DNA from: Geosiphon pyriformis
Lineage: Eukaryota; Glomeromycota; Glomeromycetes; Archaeosporales; Geosiphonaceae
Direction of reading: 5' to 3'
Assembly (NCBI GenBank): GCA_016748015.1
Contig: JAAOMT010000727.1
Coordinates: 399,276 to 429,305 of the forward strand
Length of the DNA stretch: 30,030 bases
A program made the position numbers and the translations under genes. The notes beneath the pieces were generated by a model. It searched no databases. It saw nothing but the letters and a program-made list of their open reading frames with translations, and was not told where the DNA came from. This document shows, piece by piece, positions 18,470-27,791 of the stretch. Each line of letters starts with the position of its first letter. The stretch's first letter is position 1.

Positions 18470-19560
18470 TATTATAACAGATAACCAATCAGGTTGTTTA
18501 TAATATTTTTTGAGTTGTATACTATAAATAAAGTAATTATTAAAGATTGTTTTATATTAGTCTTGTAAGATATAAAAACTATTGTTTAAAACTTTGTTGA
18601 CTATAAAGAGTCTTTTTTATTAGTTAGAAAATTTATTACTATAGATATTGTTTTTGTCTGAGCAGTATTCTAAAACTAAGTTATAAATACTTAAAAAAAA
18701 TGTTTTATAAGTTTTTTTTCTTAAATTTTTCTTAAAACTGTTTATTTTTTTAAAAGCAATTATTTATGTTCTTATTAAAAAGTCAAAAATAATATCAAGT
18801 CTTTTTTGCAAAATATCTTTGTAATTTTTTATTGTAATTTCTTCAAAAGATATTGTTTTAATATTTGTTTTTATTGGTAGAGTTGCTATTTATTTATAGA
18901 ACAAATAAAAAGATTTATAACTTGTTATATTATAATTTATAGTTTTATAAGTAAACAAAGCTAAAAGCAGTATTTTGTCTTATAAATATGTTTTTTTACT
19001 AGTTTTGATTAAGGTTTTACATAATTTTCTATTAAAATATTTCATTAAACTATTTGTTTAATAGTAATAAGAGAAAAAAAGTTTATAGTGTATTTTTATT
19101 TTTTTACAAAGTTTTTCAACTAGTGTATTAAGAAAAATTTTTTCTTTATCAAATAAAAATTCTTTGGAGCAGTCATAGTGATAAATAATATTTTTATATA
19201 TAAAATTGGCTATGAAAACTGTTGTTTAATCTAAAGTAGTTCTTGTTTCTATCCACTTTATAGGATAATTAGTAGCTGTAATAATATATCTGTTGTCATA
19301 AAAAGTTATTGTTAAAAGTCTAATAATATCTATATTAATTCTGTTAAATAGTTAACCAATAAAGATTGAATAAATATTTTTTTTACAATTGAATTTTTTT
19401 TTCTTTGGCAAATATTACAAGTTTTAATGTACTTAACAATAATTTTTTCCAAAATAAACCAATAATAATAAGCAAGTGTTTTTTGAATTGTTTTTGTTTT
19501 TTTAAAATGTTTAACTAATAAGTTAGTATACATATTATAGATCACAATTTCTTTTTTTTC
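18470..19560 (-). pseudogene. Element D integrase (relic)
   Basis: The HHCC region is readable in the 71-codon open stretch 19,330-19,545 (YYYWFILEKIIVKYIK, then TCNICQRKK). Next comes the rve core: NRINIDIIRLLTITF (first Asp), DNRYIITATNYPIKW, FLFDKEKIFLN (second Asp) and finally TNSLMKYFNRKLC, where the catalytic Glu appears as Lys. The C-terminal end has LKKYYKQPDWL near 18,480. Frameshifts and stops are frequent, and most substitutions are G to A or C to T in the sense strand. No function remains. Confidence 0.85.
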
Positions 19561-19869
19561 AAATTCAATAACTCTTTAAAAGCAGTCAAAATTTTTTCTA
19601 TTTCTTTTATATAGTTGATTTTGGTGGATCAAATAAAAATTTAATTGTTTTTGCAAATGTTTTTTTTGTTATTAAGTGTAGTTTAGTGGATATTGTCTTT
19701 TATTCAAAAATTTTATTAAGACAGAATAGTTGTTCAAGTCTATTATTGTGTTTGGTTTAAAAAAAATTACTAATAATTAATTTGGTTTGTAAAATTTGTA
19801 CTATTATTAAATAATAAGTCTAAAAAAAGTATCAATATTTTAATAATGAGCTTTTTTGTGATATTATAT

Positions 19870-20190
19870 ATCATAATTGAATTCATCTAAGTAAAGTATC
19901 CAGTAATTTATTCATTTGTGTTTCAGCTTTTTTTTTGTATAGCTAAACCAAAACTTAATAATCTATTAATACCAAAAATTTGGCACCAAAAAAATATTTA
20001 TTCCAGTAATTGATAGTTTATACTACTATTAAGCATTTCTGTTTAGTAACTCAGTAGTTTTGCTTTGTTAAAAAAAATAATTGACTAGTATAAGCTATAA
20101 TATGTTTTTTGCTATCTTTATTTTTTTGAAAGAAAACAGCTCTAAGTTTAAAGCCAGATACATCAATATAAAAAATAAAAAATTAATTTA
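19870..20190 (-). pseudogene. Element D RNase H (relic)
   Basis: Readable on the minus strand as DVSGFKLRAVFFQKNKDSKK, HIIAYTSQLF and then KQNY, stop, VTKQKCLIVV. This follows the usual DASGxGLGAVL, YASR and TELECLAVVWA order of Gypsy RNase H. The first Asp is kept; the Glu of TELE reads Gln/Lys. Bases 19,561-19,869 between it and the integrase hold only linker-like AT-rich sequence. Confidence 0.75.
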
Positions 20191-20379
20191 GATTAAGTTA
20201 TATAAAAATAAGTTTTATAACTAATTTTTCTTTCAAAGTTTTAAAAATTTTTTGCTAATATATGTTCCAGTAAAAATTAACAGTTTTTTTAAATAGCTAA
20301 TTAAGAAGAAAAACAATTTTAGAGAAATTTTTAACAAATTTTTAATAACAAAAAACCAAACTAAAGAAAAAGTGTAATT

Positions 20380-21010
20380 AATAAATATTTATTAGTTATT
20401 TACTTTTTCAATCTTGGCTGGATCAAAAAAAATTTCATTTTTTGTGATAAAATAACTAAAAAATTAGATAAATTGTTATTCAAAAAAAGATTTAATTGAA
20501 TTGATCTTAAGACCAATATTTTTGAAAAGAACAAAAACTTTTTGCAAATGTTTAAGATATTTATTTCAAATTTTTAAATATATTATTATATTATCTAAGT
20601 AAACTAAAACAAAATTTTTTTTTATTAATTCAAATACTTTGTTTATTAAGCATTGAAAGATAGAAAGAATATTAATAAGATCAAAAAATATGACTATAAA
20701 TTTATAAATGCTATATTTACTAATAAAAGAAGTTTTTTTTCTGCTTTTTAAATTTATTTTTACTTGTCAAAATTTAGCAGTTAGATTAATAGTTGAAAGA
20801 AAAACAATATTATTGAATTGGTTTAGTATTATATTAATCTTAGAAAATAGGTATATGTTTCTTTTAGTAATAATATTTAATTAGTAATAGTTAATACAGA
20901 AGTATAAAATTCTATCTTTTTTGAATATTATTATAACTAAAAAAACTTATTTATTTTTGGTTTTTTGTATAAATTCAAGATTTTTCATTCAGTTTATTTT
21001 TTTCTTGATA
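20380..21010 (-). pseudogene. Element D reverse transcriptase (relic, YLDN)
   Basis: Clear RT order on the minus strand: KKDRILYFCINYY, then a stop, NIITKRNIYLFSKI, motif A VFLSTINLTAKF (Asp now Asn), KTSFISKYSIYKFIVIFFDL, INKVFELIKKNFVLVYLDN (catalytic box at 20,590-20,601, second Asp changed to Asn), LKHLQKVF and ITKNEIFFDPAKIEKVNN. It is open over long stretches with few stops. The sequence around the box (FVLVYLDNIIIY) differs from A and B, which supports a separate lineage. Bases 20,191-20,379 are the RT-RNase H connection, poorly preserved. Confidence 0.9.
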
Positions 21011-21689
21011 AATTTATTATTGTGATAATTAAACTAATAAGACTTTAAATAAATAGAGCAAATTTTTCTGATAGTAATAGTGCATTGTATTATATGAATA
21101 TATTTAGAGATATTATTTTTTTTAAGATAACTAAATTATTTTTAGCCAGCAAATTTTTAATGTTAATTTTTTTTTGGGAGAAAATTCTTTTTGTTTTACT
21201 ATAATTAACTAAATTTCTGATGATTTATTCTCAAAGAATTTTTGTACTTTTTTTATTTTTTCTCTTAGTATTAAGCTAATTGGTTCTTAATTTTTGTAAT
21301 AGATTAGACAAAATTTGCATTTATTACTAGAAAAATACAATAATTTATTGTACTAGTACTAAATACAAGAATTATATTATTAATAACTATATTTGGCTTT
21401 TTTGCCAGACTTTTTATCAAAAATTTTTCTATGAATATTATATTAGAACTAGTAAATTAGCTTTTTATTTACAATAATTTTTTTTTTGTTAGCTTTAATA
21501 TTTTCTAATAACTTGTTATTATTAATAAAAATAATATAGGCAAGTTCAATAGTTTTTTCTTGTTTTTTTTTATTTTTTTATTATTATCTTTATTATCTGA
21601 TTTATTTAATTGTTTTTCTTCTTGGTTCTGCTTAAATACTAAAGGAGTAATCTAATAATAATACTTAACCACAATGAATTTTTCACTAT

Positions 21690-22010
21690 ATCTGATAGTT
21701 AATTCACAAAGTTTATAATTAAGCAAAGCTTTTGCTTTCTTGAATCATTTATTGTTAACAATAATAATATATTCTTTTGCTTTAAAAACTTCTATATTAG
21801 TTTTAATGCTAATATTATTGATATGAACAAGAATAATTTTGATTATGCCAAGATTTTTTTTTTATCACTATGTATATTAGTCATAAACTGAATTGAAGAT
21901 TCATTAATCTTTTTTTCAATTGCTTCAAAAAAGTGTTTGGCAATAACACTAACAGACAATTTACTATCTAAGATTAAATCAATAAAATAACCAGCTACTT
22001 GGACTTTGCA
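21690..22010 (-). pseudogene. Element D protease (relic)
   Basis: The retropepsin active site is readable as FIDLILDSKLSVSVIAKHF, where the DSG triad has become DSK. It continues with EAIEKKINESSIQFMTN and then a stop. The C-terminal part (AKALLNYKLCELTI) lies near 21,700-21,740. The following 0.7 kb (21,011-21,689) is a Lys/Asn-rich linker to RT with no dUTPase motifs. Confidence 0.8.
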
Positions 22011-23560
22011 AATCAGAAAAATAATATTACTATTATTAATAAGTCTAGCTTGACAAGAATATTTGTTGATTTTGGTGTTTTTTTTTGAAATTAAAAATTT
22101 GCAAAAATATTTTCTGAATTGTAAATAAGTTATTGCCTGGTTAAAAATAATGTAAACTGAAGTTTTTATAAAATTTTTAACAATAAAACAGTGACCAGAT
22201 TTTTGTACTATCTTTAAGGATTTTAATTTTGAAAAATTCTTAAAAACTTTAGTTTTTGGTAATTTATTGTTATTAAAAGTAGAAGTTGAAGCTTTATTGA
22301 GGTTTAAAACGAAATCAACTTTGGTTTTCTTCTTTTTTCTTATAAATTCAGAGAAATTGATGACTAATTCATCTATATTATAATTATTATCAATTAAATT
22401 AAAAGCATAAAAGAAGTTTTTTTGTGGTTGGCTTGTATTTTTATTCTTTAAAGATGTGCCTACTAGTTTAAAAGCTAATAAATAGTGGTTTTAATTAAAA
22501 GATCCTCTTCAAAAAAATTAATGTTGATATGATTAAATTTTTAATTAAAAGCATTATTGTTAATAATTCTGTTGTTTTAATTATTATTGTTTCTAGAAAT
22601 TAGAAAAGACAAAAAAAGATTGTTGTAATCTCTGGAGAAATGTTTAAACAATTTACAATAATAACATATAAATAGATCATAATTTTGTTGTCTTTAAAAA
22701 AAAATTGCTAAAGCTAATTAAAATGGGATTTAAATCTAAGTCTTTGGAGTTGTTAATTTTCTTTGACTGCTTGAACTAAAAATTCTAGTAACTGAACAAA
22801 ATTGGCTGTAAGTTTATCTATTAATTGTTTATTAAGATCTTGAATTTGAATAGCAAAAGAAGTTATAGCTATTTAAGAAGTAGAAACCAATACAAAAGCA
22901 AAAACAAAATTAAAAGAGTGAATTCTAAATATATTTTTTGGTTATTTTCAATTTTTTGAACAAGTTTAATAGTTATATCTATAATAAAATTATTTTTTAA
23001 AGCCAAAAAAAACCAAAAAATATATAATAGATTAGTTTTTAATCTTTTTGTAAAGAAGTAAATTTTTTGTTTTTCTGTTCAGTTTTTTTCAAAATTTATC
23101 TATTTAATAAGCTTTCTAATTGTTTTGGTATATTTAGTTATAACTTTACCAAGGTTTTAAGTTTTTTTTTTAATTTTATATGCCATTTAGAAATTAAAAT
23201 AGAAGTTCTGAATTTGTTTTCGAATCAAATAATAAAAGAGGTATTTTTTTTCAAGTATTTATTAATATCTATTTAATAATTTTTTGGTAAGTATTAGTAT
23301 TAGTTTTTTGTAAAAACCAAGTAGCAAAAAAGTTTTGGAAATAGTGACCAATGATTTAAAACTTGTATTTTATATTATATTGATTAGCAGTAGCTGCTTT
23401 TTTAAAATTATCTAACCATTCAATTGAATTTTGAATATCACTATTAAATAATAGTAATAAGATGTTGTTTTTTTATTTTAGAGCAATTTGTATATCTTAA
23501 AAAACAGCCAATATATTTGTTTGCATAAAGTCAGCAGCTATTAGTTCAAAAATAGCTGTT
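22011..23560 (-). pseudogene. Element D gag (relic)
   Basis: Capsid region on the minus strand near 23,440-23,290: NSIEWLDNFKKAATANQYN, then IIGHYFQNFFATWFLQK, the Retrotrans_gag pattern. A zinc knuckle is at 22,625-22,666: C-x2-C-x4-H-x4-Y, its last Cys replaced by Tyr (TGT to TAT type change). The 69-codon open run on the plus strand at 23,067-23,276 is a shadow. The region between capsid and knuckle is poorly readable. The start of gag cannot be placed; 23,561-23,943 should hold its N-terminus and the leader. Confidence 0.75.
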
Positions 23561-23943
23561 TATATGGAATAATTTATTTCAAATATTTAAAATTAGGAGA
23601 CTGTTGGTTAAAAGTTGTTGAATATAAAAGTTGATTAATGTAATTGTTTTTTTCTTAAAAATTTTTTCCAAAGTAAGCTTAATTAAAGAAATAAATTGTA
23701 TAAACTATATAGATTTTAGTTAAATATTTATTTAAGAATCAGTTCTAAAAATCTTGGAATTATTTGCAGAATTGTTTTTTAACAAAAAAGCAAATTAAGC
23801 AAAAAGACAAAAGATTAAGTTTTATAAAATTTAGGTCATTTTTATTGTGTATTACAAAGTGTTTTTCTGATTATTATGACAGGTATAAATAATTATTCAT
23901 ATAATAAGAAACAAAATAATTTTTAACAATTTCATAAAAAGTA

Positions 23944-24075
23944 TTACTTTTATGTTATAGATTGGAATAATAAACTAACAAATAGCAAAAAAAAACAGAA
24001 TTATAAGGTAATAAAATTAATCAAAGAAAAAATTACAATAAGAGTGTGAATTGAATAAATAAAAATTTAATGTAC
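23944..24075 (-). repeat. Element D terminal direct repeat, right (5' LTR remnant)
   Basis: Partner of 17,111-17,240; see there. Homology ends on both copies after AATAAAAATT(C/T)AAT. Confidence 0.7.
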
Positions 24076-25469
24076 ATTATTAAAAATAAATACAAATATA
24101 ATTATAAATGAAAAAAACTATTTTATTTAACATGTATTTACATATTTATTCAGGTTATTTTAAAAAAACAATAATTATATAATATATAATTAGTTATTAT
24201 TATTGATTCAAAATAAATACAAATATAATTAATATATAAAAAATTGTAATTTATACTATTACTAAGAAAAAAACATGAATTTAGAAATTTTTCAGCAATA
24301 ACAATGCTTTTTTTTAACAATATATATGATTATATATATATAGTTATATAAATTATTTCAGTAATTTAAAGAGTAAAAAAGTATTAAACAGATTCTTAAA
24401 TAAAAAAAATGTTGTTATTACTATTTATTTTTGGATAAAAACTAATTTTAGTGTAAGTTTTATAAAAAAAATAATTAAATTCACATTTATAATACAAAAA
24501 ACAAATTATAACCAAAAAATAAACTATTTAATCAAAGTATAATATAAATTTTTTCAAAAATTGTTAAAAAAATATGGTGTTTATAAATTTGTTTTTAAAA
24601 GTAAAAATAAAAAAATATAATTAAAATATTTATTTAAATAAAATATGATTATTAAAGATTTAATTATTAATAATATAATACTTTTTATTACTTAATTAAC
24701 ACTATAATAAAGACAAAGTCAAATAATAAAACTAATAACTTATTTAGTAAAATAAGGTATAACATAAAATATTAATAATATATAATAAAAGATTGAAAAA
24801 TAATAATAAATATATAATATATTTTAAATAGTATTTTAGAGCTTGAAAAAAAGAAAAAAAAGATATATATAAAAAAATAACTATGTTTACTATAAAATTA
24901 TAAAAAAAATTAGTTTAATATAAATTTAATACTTTTTTTGATTTATAGAAACTATATATATAGTTAAATCATATAAAATTTTTATATTATATTAAGATTA
25001 TTTTAAGTATATTTATTATTTATATATTTTAATTAATTAATTTAGTTGTAAACTTGCTCAACATATTATTTTACTTAAAATTAGTAATTTAAATAATTAA
25101 ATTTAAAATTATAATTGTATATTATTAATATTAATTATAATTATAATTAATATAATCAAATATAAATCAATTAATTATATTTTTTAATAGCTATTTTAAA
25201 TAATAATTGCAAATTTGGAATATTAAACTATATTAATAGAAATATATAAAAATTTTAGAGCATAATAAAGCCTGATTATTAAATTATATATATTAATCTT
25301 TAATTTTTATTGGTGTTTTTTAGTTTGTTAAAATTTTTTTGTATCTAATTTAATTAAACAACTAGATTATATTATGTTTTTTGTTGTTATTAAAATAATT
25401 GTTAATCTTTTATTTTTATTTGCTGATATATTTTGTTAATTAAATATAATAATATAGGCTTTTTTTGCA
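24076..25469. other. Very AT-rich region, presumed middle of element C
   Basis: By spacing relative to element B this 1.4 kb should be C's RT second half and RNase H. Only faint matches are visible (for instance around 24,250-24,290 to B's KKKTAFITREKNFEF). A 22-bp match, AAAATAAATACAAATATAAT, occurs at about 24,083 and 24,210. No gene or RNA recognised. Confidence 0.5.
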
Positions 25470-26090
25470 TAACTTTAATGATAATATTTACAATATATGT
25501 TGTAATTTTTGTATTAAAAAACTACAAAACTTTTTGATAATAATGTTAATAAAAAAATAAAACAAAAACAATTAAATTATTAAAACTAATAAAAGTTAGA
25601 TAGCTATTTAATAGAATTAGAATTAATTTAATTAGATATTATTAATTATAAAAAACAATTATTATATTATAATAACAGTAAACTATTTTATTAAATAATA
25701 GAAAACTAAAGCCATTAAAATAATTAATGCTATTTTAATAACTTAATTTGTATATAAAAACTTAATTTGCTAACAGAAATTTTTATATAAATTGCTATTA
25801 AATTAAGATATATATTTTGTAAATATTATATTAAAAATACTTAACTAAAAAATTTAAAATTAAATAATCACTATTATTATTATATTATTTACAAACAAAT
25901 AAATTAATTAAATAGTTTAATTATATACTATATAAATTACTGGTCAAAATTAACAATAAACATAAAAAAAATAAGATTATTTATATTAATAATACTATTA
26001 ACATATAAAATATTAAAACAAAATACTATATAATTTATATTATTTAAATTAGTTTATAAATTTCGTTGAATAGATAATTTTTAATAAGCA
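25470..26090 (+). pseudogene. Element C, right part: integrase relic
   Basis: Nucleotide and protein alignment to the integrases of A and B on the plus strand. CCNFCIKK (about 25,500) stands for CDACQRR. AATTAATTTAATTAGA (about 25,625) stands for GATTTAGTTAGA. KTKAIKIINAILIT at about 25,700 stands for the ETRAIQRADAKSVAN segment of A. Then follow IYFVNIIL, LLTYKILKQNTI and FKLVYKF, matching FVN, LLAYRTLKQDTT and FDLIYRK of A. It is saturated with transitions and stops. This shows that C resumes after element D and is therefore the older, interrupted element. Confidence 0.82.
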
Positions 26091-26179
26091 ATATTTTGTT
26101 TAGAGTGATTTAAAGTATTTAAAAAACATTTTTAAGTTTATTAATTAAAAAAATTCTCAATTGCAAAAGATGTGGTTAA

Positions 26180-26730
26180 AATCTGAATTAATTAAGTCTA
26201 TTTTTCAAAGATAGATCTGTTTATTATTAATAGTTTTTGAAATTGCATGTTGTTTAAGATTTTTTTGTCATAATGTTGTTAAAATTGTTTTTGGTGAAAT
26301 ATCTGCATTTAACATTTGTGAAACTAATACTTTCTGTTTAGATTTAAGTCATCAAGCAGTAGAATGTTCAACAATATTATCAGATAACTTATAATTATGT
26401 TCAGTATTACAAACTGTTAAATACCAGCATTTATTAGCTTTAAGTACTCATCTATATACAATAAAAGAGCAGTTTGTTAATCAAGTTGCTGTTTTTTGTT
26501 GTTAATCTTTTAATACAAGTCTTTTAGAAACATTATATTTATTTCTTCTATCAAATTTGAAAGTAATATGAGTACCATTAACAGAAAAGCATTGTTTTGT
26601 AACTATATATCCTTGGAAGTATGTAAAGATATTAAGACTTTGTATTATCATCTCACAAGAGCTATATGATGTTTTTGGAGATAATAGCATTATATAAAAA
26701 GATGTAATTACTAATAAAATCAAAAGAAAA
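26180..26730 (-). pseudogene. MULE transposase fragment with FAR1-type zinc domain
   Basis: Minus strand. A 73-codon open stretch (26,502-26,723) ends in FKFDRRNKYNVSKRLVLKD. After a stop the frame goes on: LTNCSFIVYR, stop, VLKANKCWYLTVCNTEHNY, KLSDNIVEHSTA, stops, LKSKQKVLVSQMLNADISP, KTILTTL and NLKQHAISKTI. The C-x-n-C ... HNH arrangement (last His as Tyr) and the following helical segment match the FAR1/WRKY-GCM1 DNA-binding part of Mutator-like transposases. The DDE catalytic domain, expected further left, is absent or replaced by element C sequence, so only the N-terminal part is here. The first residues before FKFDRR are not typical. Confidence 0.75.
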
Positions 26731-26833
26731 CTTATTAAATTTATTCTAGAATTTTTTGATTATAAACTTGTTAATATGTTTTTATACATAGTTGAATATA
26801 AAACTATGATGTAAATAATATCACATGTTAGGA

Positions 26834-26872
26834 GTGAGTCGATTTAGCAAAAAAAGTGGGTTGATTTAGCAA
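26834..26872. repeat. Two 17-bp direct repeats, period 22 bp, beside the MULE fragment
   Basis: GTGAGTCGATTTAGCAA (26,834-26,850) and GTGGGTTGATTTAGCAA (26,856-26,872) differ by two transitions. They lie about 100 bp outside the MULE N-terminus, where a terminal repeat would be expected. No inverted partner was found in the window. Confidence 0.6.
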
Positions 26873-26880
26873 TTTCTTAA

Positions 26881-27194
26881 CTATAACATTATTTTCAATT
26901 TACCATTTATAAAATGTGTACAATTTTATATTTAAAGAACTATTAAATAAATTACAAAAAAAGTTAAAAAATTTAATAATAATTATTAATTAGTTAAATA
27001 TCTAGTTTAACTACTAAAATAAACAGTTTTTTTGCTTATTTTAACTTATTAAAAATGTTAAAATTAAAATAGTTTAATAACAATAATGAAAAAAATTAAC
27101 CCAAAAAACACACAAAAGTAATATTGGTTTTAATTTTAAATTTTTGTTGTATTAACATTAAAATTTTATATGGTTCAAATAGTTTTATAATCTA
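26881..27194. other. AT-rich DNA, nothing recognised
   Basis: No coding, RNA or repeat signal seen between the MULE-side repeats and the mariner element. Confidence 0.6.
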
Positions 27195-27227
27195 CATTTG
27201 GCGGAAAAAAGTCATGAGACACTTTAC
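27195..27227 (+). repeat. Tc1/mariner left terminal inverted repeat
   Basis: Starts CATTTGGCGGAAAAAAGTCA. Versus the right copy it has CATTTGG for CACTCGG and GAGAC for GGGAC, all C-to-T or G-to-A. Confidence 0.92.
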
Positions 27228-27424
27228 ATTTTTATTATTTTGTGTTCCATAAATGATAAAAATATCTAGAAAAATTTATTTATAACTATATTAGCTATCT
27301 ATAAATAGTAAAGCATGAATTAAAATAACAATTATTAATCAAAACAAAGATATAATTAACAATATTTAATTCGCATTTTTTTTATTAACATAAAATTTTT
27401 CGGGATTTTTTTTGATAAACATGA

Positions 27425-27722
27425 ATATTTAAAAATCCAAAGTTCAATGTTAAGACTTGGATGGCTCAAAAACATCTCAATTTACTTTCTAAATGGCCGG
27501 CACAATCACCCGATTTGAATCCAATAGAGCATTTATGGGATTATTTACAAAAACAATTCAAAAAACCGAAATCCGCGCCCCGAAAATAATCACAAATTAT
27601 TCCTCGCGTTAAAAGAAGAATGGCAAGCAATTCCACGAAATATCTATATAAATTTGGTTACTAGTATATCTAGACGTATTGAAGAATGTATTAGAAAGGA
27701 GGGTGGACCAACTAGTTATTGA
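27425..27722 (+). pseudogene. Tc1/mariner transposase, C-terminal part
   Basis: The frame opens after a TGA at 27,422. NPKFNVKTWMAQKHLNLL corresponds to the second-Asp region (DNDPKH type), with the Asp lost and a short deletion. WPAQSPDLNPIEHLWDYL holds the third catalytic residue (Glu of PIEHLW, DDE/DD34E type). A frameshift at about 27,580-27,590 moves to another frame that reads LFLALKEEWQAIPRN, then SRRIEECIRKEGGPTSY and a stop at 27,720-27,722, the usual Tc1 C-terminus. The N-terminal helix-turn-helix and first Asp are missing. The stop lies 34 bp before the right inverted repeat, as normal. Confidence 0.92.
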
Positions 27723-27756
27723 GTTTTAAATAAAATAAAAAGTTATTAAAGAAATA

Positions 27757-27789
27757 GTAAAGTGTCCCATGACTTTTTTCCGCCGAGTG
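27757..27789 (-). repeat. Tc1/mariner right terminal inverted repeat
   Basis: Reverse complement starts CACTCGGCGGAAAAAAGTCA. CpGs are retained here. Followed by the TA target at 27,790-27,791. Confidence 0.92.
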
Positions 27790-27791
27790 TA

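Larger units (their letters stand above)
17111..24075 (-). mobile_element. Ty3/Gypsy element D, second lineage, nested in element C
   Basis: Heavily decayed minus-strand LTR retrotransposon. Reading right to left: gag (about 23,560-22,011), protease (22,010-21,690), RT (21,010-20,380), RNase H (20,190-19,870) and integrase (19,560-18,470). Direct repeats of about 130 bp at 17,111-17,240 and 23,944-24,075 bracket it. Only about 0.8 kb separates protease from RT, and no dUTPase or Cys-rich module is visible, so it belongs to another lineage than A, B and C. C homology lies on both sides (to 16,880 and from 25,470), both on the plus strand. Confidence 0.85.
27195..27789 (+). mobile_element. Tc1/mariner element, internally deleted (595 bp)
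   Basis: 33-bp terminal inverted repeats at 27,195-27,227 and 27,757-27,789 agree at 30 of 33 bases and are flanked by TA (27,193-27,194 and 27,790-27,791), the Tc1/mariner target. Only the C-terminal third of the transposase remains. Full Tc1 elements are usually well over 1 kb, so the N-terminal DNA-binding domain and first catalytic Asp are gone. Less AT-rich and with more CpG than its surroundings, so it probably arrived after most of the island had decayed. It could be moved only by a transposase supplied elsewhere. Confidence 0.93.

Noticed and set aside
24083-24235. Short duplicated AAAATAAATACAAATATAATTA segment as a CRISPR or satellite
   Set aside because: Only two copies in very low complexity DNA, and no spacer structure.
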